Shown here piece by piece: positions 1 to 7,654 of a stretch of 21,170 nucleotides of DNA. Source of the stretch: Oscillospiraceae bacterium. GTDB taxonomy: Bacteria > Bacillota > Clostridia > Oscillospirales > Ruminococcaceae. The stretch's first letter is position 1. Each line of letters starts with the position of its first letter. The position numbers and the translations under genes are program-made. The notes below the pieces were generated by a model. That model was not told where the DNA came from. It ran no database searches and worked only from the letters and a program-made list of their open reading frames with translations. The stretch spans positions 1 through 21,170 of the forward strand of contig JAEDHF010000015.1 in the NCBI GenBank assembly GCA_016297165.1, read 5' to 3'.

Positions 1-390
1 CTGCTTCTCTGCTATAGGCTGAGGGTGAACTTTTCCCTTGAGCCCGAGGAGATAGAAAAGCTTCTTATCCCTTATCATTATCGCCTGAATATTAACGAAA
101 TCGACGAAGCCTTAAGGGCACCGGACCCTGTTTCGGAGCTTAAAAAGCTGTTCGTAAACAAAAAGTTAGCGGTAAATATAAATCGAAAGGACGATTGTCC
201 CGAGCTTGGTGCAGGAGCTATGAATTACAGGTTTTTCCGTCACCGTTTAGCTCTCTCCGAAAATGAAACGGAAGCGCTTTATTCCCTTATGGTGCTTTTC
301 GAGACGGAAGCTATGAATATCTACAGAATAATCGAGGGAGTAAGATACGGACTGCCCCCCGAGGAAATCGAAAAATATATAATAATCTGA
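1..390 (+). CDS. ntpC: V-type ATPase subunit C, C-terminal part (cut by window edge)
   Basis: The frame is open from base 1, so the gene starts before the window; the ATG/GTG codons near base 25 are internal. About 129 residues are visible. Subunit C (the d/AC39 family) is the funnel-like socket that couples the central stalk (D, F) to the membrane c-ring. The end of the protein carries the family's usual helix, with residues reading AMNIYRIIEGVRYGLPPEEI, comparable to the conserved NI..IIRGK..GL..E pattern near the C-terminus of NtpC proteins. The stop is 16 bp before subunit I, in the same operon. Full family members are roughly 320-350 residues, so about 60 percent is missing because of the window edge and not because of gene decay. 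The assignment rests on this motif and on the operon context. Confidence 0.88.
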   Translation: MLLCYRLRVNFSLEPEEIEKLLIPYHYRLNINEIDEALRAPDPVSELKKLFVNKKLAVNINRKDDCPELGAGAMNYRFFRHRLALSENETEALYSLMVLFETEAMNIYRIIEGVRYGLPPEEIEKYIII

Positions 391-406
391 AAGGAAGGAT
401 AAAAGC

Positions 407-2413
407 GTGGCAATAGAGAAGCTTACTCTTGTTGACGTAGAGGGAAGCCTTAAGAAAATCAACAAGACTCTTGTAAAATGCTGTGAAAGCGGCTGTTTTC
501 ACATAAATCCTCCGCCCAATATTTCGGGTTCGAATATCGAAGCCAAGAATTTAAGGGATAAGGGTCTTTACGAAAAGATGATAAAGAGCTATCGGGGAGC
601 AGCAGAAAACCTCGGTATTACCCTTGATGAAAACGTCCCCTATGATGATGTTGAATATAACGTAAGTATCGACTTTAAAAGCTATCTCGACAGGATAAAT
701 TCCGCTTATTCCGAGCTTTTTGATGAAAAGTCAAGGCTTTCAGCGGAGCTTAAGGATAATTCGGTAGTATATATGAATCTTCTCCAGCTTTCGGGCTTTA
801 AGGGAGAATTCAACGAGCTTTTCAGCTGTGAATACGTAAAGATACGCTTCGGAAGAATTCCTAACGGGAATATAAAGAAGCTTAGCTTCTACGAGGAAAA
901 GGGCTTTTTCTTCTTCGATTTCGCTACCGAGGAAAACTATACCTGGTGCCTTTATCTTACCGCTAAGGAGGATGTAAACGAGATAGACTTCCTCTTTAAA
1001 ACCTTAGGCTTCGAAAGAACAATACTGCCCAGGGATTTAAGCGGAAATATAGACGAGGCCTCCGATACGCTTCTCGGAAAAATGAAGGAAACCTACGGAA
1101 AGATAAGCGAAATCGACGGAAAAATCGCCGAAATCGCTAAAAGCGAAGGCGAGAAATTCAATAAGGTGTATGCGAAGCTTGTGGCTATCGACCGAAGCTA
1201 CGACTTAAGAGCCAACGTTCTCGTTTTCGACAATAAATTCCATTTTTCGGGCTATGTTCCGAAAAAGGAGGCTAAGAGGTTTTCCGAGCTTATGACCTCT
1301 TCGGGGGGTGTTACCGTAACCGTCAGAGAGGGCGAGGAGGACACAAAGGCTCCCGTAAAGCTTAAAAATAACTTTATCTTCCGTCCCTTCGAAATGTTCG
1401 TTAAAATGTACGGACTTCCTGCCGCAGACGGAATCGACCCTACACCCTTGGTTGCCATAACCTATATGCTTATGTACGGTATGATGTTCGGCGACGTGGG
1501 ACAGGGTCTGCTGATATTCCTGCTGGGACTTGTGCTTACGAGATTTACGAAGCTGGGACTTGCGCCGATTATGACGAGAATAGGTCTTTCAAGCGCACTT
1601 TTCGGCGTTCTCTACGGCTCGGTATTCGGAAGAGAGGATATTATCCCGCCCTTCTTCCATATTCCGAAAATATATCAGCTTTTAGGCTACAGCGAGGCCC
1701 CCGAAAATATCTTCCAGGTTTCTACCGTTCTCCTTGTGGCAGCTCTTGCGGTAGGAATAATCCTCGTAATAATCTCAATGCTGGTTAATATCATAATCGG
1801 TATAAAGAGCAGGAATGCCGAAGCAATAATCTTCGGACCCAGCGGCGTTTTAGGACTTATTTTCTACGTAGGACTTATCGCCGGTCTCGGCTTACAGATG
1901 CTGGCAGGTATCCCGATTATGCAGCCATATTACGTAATTCCCGTTATCGTTCTTCCCCTTGTGCTTATGTTCTTTAAGGAGCCTATCGTTAACGCAGTAA
2001 AGCTCATAAAAACAAAGGACAGCGAAAATAAAAAGGGAAAAATCCTTGCCTATTTCCGTTCGGGAGAGGGTAAGGAAAAGAAATCTATCGGCAACTTCAT
2101 TATCGAAGGCTTTATCGAGCTTTTTGAAACCTGCCTTACCTACCTTACAAATACAATGTCCTATCTTCGTATCGGCGGCTTCGTTTTAAGCCACGCAGGA
2201 CTTATGCTTGTATTCGACGTTGTAGCCAATATGGCAGGAGAAGGAGCAGGCAAAATTATTATTCTCGTTATAGGAAACCTTTTCGTAACAGGCTTCGAGG
2301 GACTTCTCGTAGGCATTCAGGTTCTTCGTCTTGAATTCTACGAGCTGTTCAGCCGTTTCTTCAAGGGCGGCGGAAAGCCCTTCAGCCCTGTTACAATCAA
2401 TAAAACCAACTGA
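407..2413 (+). CDS. ntpI: V-type ATPase subunit I (membrane stator, a-subunit)
   Basis: This 668-residue protein starts with GTG after a strong AAGGAAGG site at 391-398. Subunit I forms the ion half-channels next to the c-ring and anchors the peripheral stalks. The first 335 or so residues are hydrophilic and helix-rich (the cytoplasmic arm). The rest holds about seven or eight membrane segments. Two family signatures are visible: the stretch around FEMFVKMYGLPAADGIDPTP leading into the first membrane helices, and TMSYLRIGGFVLSHAGL near the end. R588 in YLRI aligns with the essential arginine of subunit a (R735 in yeast Vph1), which faces the c-ring carboxylate. The C-terminal GGGKPFSPV is also typical. 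Length is normal for bacterial subunit I (about 650 residues). The next gene begins 17 bp downstream. Confidence 0.96.
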   Translation: MAIEKLTLVDVEGSLKKINKTLVKCCESGCFHINPPPNISGSNIEAKNLRDKGLYEKMIKSYRGAAENLGITLDENVPYDDVEYNVSIDFKSYLDRINSAYSELFDEKSRLSAELKDNSVVYMNLLQLSGFKGEFNELFSCEYVKIRFGRIPNGNIKKLSFYEEKGFFFFDFATEENYTWCLYLTAKEDVNEIDFLFKTLGFERTILPRDLSGNIDEASDTLLGKMKETYGKISEIDGKIAEIAKSEGEKFNKVYAKLVAIDRSYDLRANVLVFDNKFHFSGYVPKKEAKRFSELMTSSGGVTVTVREGEEDTKAPVKLKNNFIFRPFEMFVKMYGLPAADGIDPTPLVAITYMLMYGMMFGDVGQGLLIFLLGLVLTRFTKLGLAPIMTRIGLSSALFGVLYGSVFGREDIIPPFFHIPKIYQLLGYSEAPENIFQVSTVLLVAALAVGIILVIISMLVNIIIGIKSRNAEAIIFGPSGVLGLIFYVGLIAGLGLQMLAGIPIMQPYYVIPVIVLPLVLMFFKEPIVNAVKLIKTKDSENKKGKILAYFRSGEGKEKKSIGNFIIEGFIELFETCLTYLTNTMSYLRIGGFVLSHAGLMLVFDVVANMAGEGAGKIIILVIGNLFVTGFEGLLVGIQVLRLEFYELFSRFFKGGGKPFSPVTINKTN

Positions 2414-2430
2414 TATCGGAGGAAACAAAA

Positions 2431-2862
2431 ATGTTATTCTTATTACCGCTTTTCGCTCTTATTCTTATTATCGTACCCCTTGTTATCGCAATCCGCAAGG
2501 CTAAACTCGGCATAAAGGTTAACCGTAAGAGAACTGTTCTATTAAACGGCGGCGCATTTATGGGCGTTATGGTGCTTATGACCGTTCTTATGCCTGTTAT
2601 TGCAGGAGCCGAGGGCGCCGCTGAGGTTGTTGCCGCAGGCGGTACAACCGTAGGCGACGGACTTAAGGCTCTCGCCGCCGCCCTTTCTACAGGCTTCGCC
2701 ACAATCGGTACGGGTATTGCGGTAGGTAACGCCGCTTCCGCCGCTATCGGCGCTACAAGCGAGGACGAAAAGAACTTCACGAAGTCCCTTATCTTCGTTG
2801 CTCTCGGCGAGGGCGTAGCTATCTACGGGTTACTTATTTCTATCCTTATTCTTTTCTCCTGA
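2431..2862 (+). CDS. ntpK: V-type ATPase subunit K (proteolipid c-ring subunit)
   Basis: This 143-residue protein makes the rotating c-ring. The start ATG follows GGAGG at 2418-2422. Four hydrophobic stretches are seen: residues 2-21, about 41-60, about 76-104 (Gly/Ala rich, with GTGIAVGNAASAAIGA) and 118-142. The last two form the usual c-type hairpin, and E127 in the LGEGVAIYG motif is the ion-binding carboxylate. The first two precede the canonical hairpin and end in VIAGAEG, like a long leader or an extra helical hairpin; similar N-terminal extensions are known to me from Clostridia K subunits. There is no glutamine in the first helix of the canonical hairpin and a glycine follows E127, so the classic sodium-ligand set (Gln plus Ser/Thr) is not apparent. 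That hints at proton use but does not prove it. Confidence 0.95.
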   Translation: MLFLLPLFALILIIVPLVIAIRKAKLGIKVNRKRTVLLNGGAFMGVMVLMTVLMPVIAGAEGAAEVVAAGGTTVGDGLKALAAALSTGFATIGTGIAVGNAASAAIGATSEDEKNFTKSLIFVALGEGVAIYGLLISILILFS

Positions 2863-2880
2863 TACCGAAAGGAAATAAAA

Positions 2881-3189
2881 ATGAAATGCTTTCTTATAAG
2901 CGATAATGTTGATACAAAAATGGGAATGAGGCTTGCAGGAGTCGAGGGCGTGGTTGTCCATAGCCGTGAGGAAACTCTTTCCGCCCTTAAAAAGGCGGTT
3001 TCAGAGGAAAATATAGCCGTAATTATGATTACAAAGAAGCTTACCGCTCTTTGCGACGATTATATCTACGACTATAAGCTTAACAACAAATCTCCCCTTA
3101 TCGTAGAAATTCCCGACAGACACGGTAATTCAGGCATATCCGATACCATTACGGGATATGTTAACGAGGCCATCGGTATAAAATTATAA
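2881..3189 (+). CDS. ntpG: V-type ATPase subunit F
   Basis: This 102-residue protein is the small central-stalk subunit F (called NtpG in Enterococcus hirae), which binds subunit D and rotates with it. The N-terminus MKCFLISDNVDTKMGMRLAG matches the family's opening beta strand and loop (usually a short strand, then D.....G..LAG). LIVEIPDRHG and the following helix match the C-terminal half. Length is normal (about 100-110 residues). The ribosome-binding site is GAAAGGA about 7 bp before the ATG, and the gene sits 18 bp after subunit K. The fold is a small Rossmann-like domain with no catalytic residues, so the call depends on the N-terminal pattern, size and operon position, all of which agree. 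Confidence 0.93.
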   Translation: MKCFLISDNVDTKMGMRLAGVEGVVVHSREETLSALKKAVSEENIAVIMITKKLTALCDDYIYDYKLNNKSPLIVEIPDRHGNSGISDTITGYVNEAIGIKL

Positions 3190-3203
3190 TATGAGGTAAG
3201 AAA

Positions 3204-3794
3204 ATGGTTGACAGATTGGAAGAACTTGAAAAAATCCGTCAAAAGATTGATAAAATATCGGAAAAGGACGCAGAAGCCATTATCTCCGAGGCTAAGAAGA
3301 AAGCCGAAGAAATAGTCTCCGAGGAAAAGAAGCTTATTGAGCAAGAGGAAAAAGTGGCTGTTCTTAAGGAAATCTCCCGTTTTGAGACTGCTGAAAGAAA
3401 AAGAGTTTCCGAAAGACGCTTCGCCGCCGAAAGAAGGGTACTTCTCCGTAGAAACGAGCTCGTAAACGAGCTTTTTTCCGAAATAGAAGAGGAGCTTTCC
3501 CTTTACTGTAAGAAAAGCGAATACAGGGGTTATATTCTTCGTTCTGCCGAAGAAGCGGACGAAAAGGAGAAGCTTACCGAGGGCGTAACGGTATATTGTA
3601 AAGCCGAGGACCTTGAACTTGTAAAAGAGCTTATGAAGGCTTATCCCGTTAAGGTTCAGGAGGATAAGAGTATAAAAATCGGCGGTATTATGCTTAAATA
3701 CCCCGAAACGAGGACATATATAGACCTTACCTTCGATACGAAGCTTTCGGAGGAGAGGGAAAAATTTGCCGCTACTGCGGAAATGCAGCTTTAA
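3204..3794 (+). CDS. ntpE: V-type ATPase subunit E (peripheral stalk)
   Basis: This 196-residue protein fits the peripheral-stalk subunit E, which pairs with the G/H subunit to hold the A3B3 head still. Residues 1-85 are a highly charged helix with heptad-like spacing (Glu, Lys and Ala rich), as expected for the long stalk coiled coil. The C-terminal half forms the globular domain that binds subunit B; its end, GGIMLKYPETRTYIDLTFDT, matches the usual GG....... G....D.T......R pattern. Start ATG at 3204 follows GAGGT at 3193-3197; a nearer upstream ATG at 3192 hits a stop two codons later and is not used. The G/H partner is not encoded between subunits C and D in this window. Confidence 0.93.
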   Translation: MVDRLEELEKIRQKIDKISEKDAEAIISEAKKKAEEIVSEEKKLIEQEEKVAVLKEISRFETAERKRVSERRFAAERRVLLRRNELVNELFSEIEEELSLYCKKSEYRGYILRSAEEADEKEKLTEGVTVYCKAEDLELVKELMKAYPVKVQEDKSIKIGGIMLKYPETRTYIDLTFDTKLSEEREKFAATAEMQL

Positions 3795-3814
3795 CAGGAG
3801 GAAAATTCTGATTT

Positions 3815-5560
3815 ATGAATACGGTTTACGGAATTAACGGTCCTGTTATAAAGATAAAGGACACGAGAGATTTCTCCATGAGAGAAATGGTATATGTGGG
3901 CGAAAAGAAGCTTATCGGCGAGGTTATCGGAGTAAACGACAGCTTTACTACCGTACAGGTTTATGAAAATACCTCGGGACTTAAAATAGGCGAAATCGTA
4001 GAGGGCACAGGAGCTCCTATGAGCGTTACCCTCGGACCAGGAATTATTTCGGGTATGTTCGACGGTATCGCAAGACCTTTAAACGAAATGAAGAAAACCG
4101 ACGGCGTTTTCGTAACGGAAGGAAGCGCTATCTCTACCGTAGATAAGGAGCGTCTTTTCGACGTTACCCTTAAGGTTAAGGTAGGGGACGAGCTTACCGG
4201 CGGCAGCATATATGCAGCCTGCCCCGAAAGCTCCCTTATCGAAAACAGGGTTATGATTCCGCCCTATATAAAGAATTGTAAGGTTACCTTCGCCGCAGAA
4301 AACGGGAAATATAAGTGCGACGATGTTATTTTAAGGGTTGACGTGGATGGCATTGAGCAGGAGCTTACCCTCTGTCAGAAATGGCCCATAAGAACGCCAC
4401 GACCCGTAAGCAGAAGAATACCCATAAATACTCCCCTCATTACGGGACAGCGTATTCTCGATTCCATTGTTCCTATCGCAAAGGGCGGTACGGCGGCAAT
4501 TCCCGGCGGATTCGGAACGGGAAAAACCATGACCCAGCATCAGATTGCGAAATGGTGTGACGCGGATATTATCGTATATATCGGCTGCGGCGAGCGAGGA
4601 AACGAAATGACACAGGTTCTCGAGGAATTCTCCGAGCTTATCGACCCGAAATCGGGTAAGCCCCTTACCGACAGAACCGTTCTTATCGCCAACACCTCAA
4701 ATATGCCCGTAGCGGCGAGAGAAGCTTCAATTTATACGGGTATTACTATTGCGGAATACTACCGTGATATGGGCTATGATATAGCAATTATGGCGGACTC
4801 TACCTCCCGTTGGGCAGAGGCTCTCCGTGAAATATCGGGACGACTTGAGGAAATGCCTGCGGAAGAAGGTTATCCTGCATATTTACCCTCCCGTCTTTCG
4901 GAATTCTACGAAAGAGCGGGAAATGTCGATACCCTTTCGGGAAAAAGAGGAAGCGTAACCATTATCGGCGCAGTTTCCCCACAGGGCTCCGACTTTTCCG
5001 AGCCTGTTACACAGAATACGAAGCGTTTTGTGCGCTGTTTTATCGCTCTCGATAAGGCGCTGGCTTATGCGAGACATTATCCTGCAATAAACTGGCTCAC
5101 CAGCTATTCGGAATACGTTGACGACTTCGCCGAATACTACGAGGAAAATATAAGCCCCGATTTTCTTAAGGTAAGACAGGAAATATGCAATCTCCTTATC
5201 GAAGAAAATAAGCTTATGGAGATAGTTAAGCTTATAGGTGCAGACGTACTGCCCGACGACCAGAAGCTTATTATGGAAACCGCAAGGGTAATAAGAACAG
5301 GCTTTCTACAGCAGAACGCCTTCCATAAGGACGATACCTACGTTCCCCTTTCTAAACAGCTTTCCATGATGAAAACAATCCTTAAGCTATATAAGGAAGC
5401 CATTAAAACACTGGGTAGGGGCGTTTCCTATTCCTCAATTATGGCGACAGGGCTTTTTGAGTATGTTTCAAAAATGAAATACGATATACCTAACGATAAG
5501 CCCGAAATGTTCGGCGAATACGAAAAGACTATTGAAGAAAAGCTTACTGCTTTAAAATAA
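3815..5560 (+). CDS. ntpA: V-type ATPase catalytic subunit A
   Basis: This 581-residue protein is the ATP-hydrolysing subunit of the A3B3 head. Visible motifs are a Walker A loop GGFGTGKT at residues 231-238 (K237, T238), the GER segment CGERGNEM with the catalytic glutamate E260, and the Walker B region YDIAIMADSTSRWAEALREI. The bulge domain characteristic of subunit A (roughly residues 115-185) is present, which separates it from F-type beta subunits. Length is typical (about 580-600). The only in-frame start is ATG 3815, since a stop codon lies two codons before it; the AGGAGG at 3796-3801 is 13 bp away, a somewhat long spacer. The gene is 20 bp after subunit E and 13 bp before subunit B. 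Confidence 0.98.
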   Translation: MNTVYGINGPVIKIKDTRDFSMREMVYVGEKKLIGEVIGVNDSFTTVQVYENTSGLKIGEIVEGTGAPMSVTLGPGIISGMFDGIARPLNEMKKTDGVFVTEGSAISTVDKERLFDVTLKVKVGDELTGGSIYAACPESSLIENRVMIPPYIKNCKVTFAAENGKYKCDDVILRVDVDGIEQELTLCQKWPIRTPRPVSRRIPINTPLITGQRILDSIVPIAKGGTAAIPGGFGTGKTMTQHQIAKWCDADIIVYIGCGERGNEMTQVLEEFSELIDPKSGKPLTDRTVLIANTSNMPVAAREASIYTGITIAEYYRDMGYDIAIMADSTSRWAEALREISGRLEEMPAEEGYPAYLPSRLSEFYERAGNVDTLSGKRGSVTIIGAVSPQGSDFSEPVTQNTKRFVRCFIALDKALAYARHYPAINWLTSYSEYVDDFAEYYEENISPDFLKVRQEICNLLIEENKLMEIVKLIGADVLPDDQKLIMETARVIRTGFLQQNAFHKDDTYVPLSKQLSMMKTILKLYKEAIKTLGRGVSYSSIMATGLFEYVSKMKYDIPNDKPEMFGEYEKTIEEKLTALK

Positions 5561-5573
5561 GGGGGCGTTTTAA

Positions 5574-6947
5574 ATGAATATCCGATACGCAGGACTAAAG
5601 GAAATAAACGGCCCTCTCGTATGTATCGAGGGCGTTAAGGACGTAGCCTACGACGAAATCGCCTCAATTCTTTTAGAGGACGGCTCTACCCGTCTCGGAA
5701 GAGTTGTACAGATGGACGGAGACAGAGTTATACTGCAGGTTTTCGAGGGTACTACGGGTCTTTCTCTCGAAAATACGAAAACCGTCTTTAAGGGAAAGCC
5801 CCTTGAAATACCACTCAGTACAGAAATGCTGGGACGGGTTTTTAATGGTGCAGGTCGGCCTGCCGACGGGCTCGGCGAGGTTTTCGCCGCTAAGTACGGC
5901 GATATTAACGGTAGGGCTCTGAACCCTGCCGCAAGGCGCTATCCCCGAAACTATATCCATACGGGTATATCCTCGATAGACTGCCTTATGACCCTTATAA
6001 GAGGGCAGAAGCTTCCGATTTTTTCGGGCTCGGGACTTTCCCATAATAAGCTTGCCGTACAGATAGTAAAACAGGCTAAAATTGCCGAAGAAAACGGACA
6101 GGATTTTGCTGTTGTTTTCGCCGCTATGGGCGTTCAGAACGACGTAGCCGACTATTTCCGCCGTTCCTTTGAGCAGGCTGGCGTAAGCGGCAGAGTTGTT
6201 ATGTTCCTTAACCTTTCTAACGACCCCATTATCGAGAGAATTCTTACTCCGAGGTGCGCTCTTACTGCCGCCGAATATCTTGCTTACGAAAAGAATATGC
6301 ATATTCTTGTTATTATGACGGATATTACCTCATATTGTGAGGCGCTTCGTGAATTCTCCTCCTCTAAGGGCGAAATTCCCGGAAGAAAGGGCTATCCCGG
6401 CTATCTTTATTCCGACCTTGCCTCGTTATATGAAAGGGCGGGAGTTATCGAGGGAAGCGAGGGCTCCGTTACACAGATACCCATTCTCACAATGCCCAAC
6501 GACGATATAACCCACCCTATCCCCGACCTTACCGCCTATATAACCGAGGGGCAGATAGTTTTCGACCGCAGCCTTGACTCAACGGGGGTATATCCCGGTC
6601 TTTCCGTTCTCCTTTCTCTTTCACGACTTATGAAGGACGGTATCGGCGAGGGCTATACGAGGTACGACCACAGCGACGTAGCCAACCAGCTTTTCGCCGC
6701 TTATGCAAGGGTACAGGACGCACGTTCTCTCGCTTCGGTTATCGGCGAGGACGAATTATCGGATATAGATAAAAAATATATGGAATTTGGCGTACAGTTT
6801 GAACAGCAGTTCTTAAACCAGGGCTTCGACGAAAACAGGAGCATGGAGGAAACCCTGGAGCTTGCATGGGATTTACTCTCTATGCTTCCGAAATCGGAGC
6901 TTGACCGAATGAACAGCGAGCTTATCGAAAAGCACTACAGAGGCTGA
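5574..6947 (+). CDS. ntpB: V-type ATPase regulatory subunit B
   Basis: This 457-residue protein is the non-catalytic head subunit. It lacks a Walker A lysine loop: the equivalent place reads SGSGLSHNK at residues 151-159, the usual B-subunit substitute. R351 in LLSLSRLMKDG corresponds to the arginine finger reported for E. hirae NtpB (R350), which completes the ATP site at the A/B interface. The conserved stretch IPDLTAYITEGQIVFDR is also present. Length is standard (about 455-465). The start follows a G-rich site (AAGGGGG, about 5559-5565) 13 bp after subunit A. The C-terminal helices (residues 400-457) are the usual DELF-like ring domain that contacts the central stalk. Confidence 0.98.
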   Translation: MNIRYAGLKEINGPLVCIEGVKDVAYDEIASILLEDGSTRLGRVVQMDGDRVILQVFEGTTGLSLENTKTVFKGKPLEIPLSTEMLGRVFNGAGRPADGLGEVFAAKYGDINGRALNPAARRYPRNYIHTGISSIDCLMTLIRGQKLPIFSGSGLSHNKLAVQIVKQAKIAEENGQDFAVVFAAMGVQNDVADYFRRSFEQAGVSGRVVMFLNLSNDPIIERILTPRCALTAAEYLAYEKNMHILVIMTDITSYCEALREFSSSKGEIPGRKGYPGYLYSDLASLYERAGVIEGSEGSVTQIPILTMPNDDITHPIPDLTAYITEGQIVFDRSLDSTGVYPGLSVLLSLSRLMKDGIGEGYTRYDHSDVANQLFAAYARVQDARSLASVIGEDELSDIDKKYMEFGVQFEQQFLNQGFDENRSMEETLELAWDLLSMLPKSELDRMNSELIEKHYRG

Positions 6948-6985
6948 AAATAAGTAGTAAAAGCTGAAAGGAAAGGAGGAGCCTT

Positions 6986-7597
6986 ATGTCAAAGCAGGTT
7001 GTAGCCACAAAGGGTAATCTTATGGCGGCGAAGCGTTCGCTGCTGCAGGCGAGAATAGGCTACGAGCTTATGGACAGGAAGCGAAATATCCTTATAAGGG
7101 AAATGGTAAGCCTTACGGAAAAGGCGAAGGAGCTTACGGAAAGCCTTGAAGATACCTTTGCCGACGCCTATAAGGCTCTCAGGAACGCTAATATTCTTAA
7201 CGGGGTAATTACCGATAAGGCAGAGGAAATGCCTGTTGATGAAACTATTGAGCTTAGCTTTAGAAGCGTTATGGGCATAGAAATCCCCGAGGTAAAGGGT
7301 GGAAATGCTAAAACCTCCCTTTGCTACCGTCTTTCCGATACGGATTCAAGCTACGACAGAGCCTATGTCTCCTTTACAAAGGCAAAAATGACGGGGCTTG
7401 CTCTTGCAGAGATAGAAAACAGCGTTTATAAGCTTTCGGTAGCTATCCGAAAAACCCAGAAAAGAGCCAACGCCTTAAAGAATATCCTTATCCCTACCTA
7501 TCGTGAGCAGGTTAAGTTCATAACCGCCGCTCTTGAAGAAAAGGAGAGAGAAGAGTTTTCAAGGCAGAAGATTATTAAGGCTACGAAGATGAAATAA
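6986..7597 (+). CDS. ntpD: V-type ATPase subunit D (central rotor shaft)
   Basis: This 203-residue protein is the central shaft that turns inside the A3B3 head. The N-terminus has the family's opening pattern (K.NLMAAKRSLLQARIGYELMDRKRNILI) and the C-terminal third has the matching long helix, including LSVAIRKTQKRANALKNILIP. Both ends are helical and would form the antiparallel coiled coil. Length is normal (about 200-215). It has one of the best ribosome-binding sites in the operon, AAAGGAGG at 6972-6979, and the longest gap to its upstream gene (38 bp). It is the last gene of the operon and is followed by a perfect hairpin terminator. Confidence 0.96.
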   Translation: MSKQVVATKGNLMAAKRSLLQARIGYELMDRKRNILIREMVSLTEKAKELTESLEDTFADAYKALRNANILNGVITDKAEEMPVDETIELSFRSVMGIEIPEVKGGNAKTSLCYRLSDTDSSYDRAYVSFTKAKMTGLALAEIENSVYKLSVAIRKTQKRANALKNILIPTYREQVKFITAALEEKEREEFSRQKIIKATKMK

Positions 7598-7604
7598 TAC
7601 AAAA

Positions 7605-7636
7605 AAAGCCTGAGAAACCGAAGCTTCTCAGGCTTT
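7605..7636. terminator. Bidirectional intrinsic terminator between V-ATPase operon and htrA
   Basis: A perfect 12-bp stem (7605-7616 with 7625-7636) with an 8-nt loop lies between the convergent ntpD and htrA stops. An A run at 7601-7607 on its left and TTTAATT on its right give U-rich tails in both directions; the minus-strand tail is the stronger one. It should end transcription of both units. Confidence 0.92.
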
Positions 7637-7654
7637 AATTATGCGATTTGTGAA

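Noticed and set aside
5673..6302. 209-codon minus-strand open frame opposite ntpB
   Set aside because: Entirely within ntpB with no ribosome-binding site or recognisable domain.
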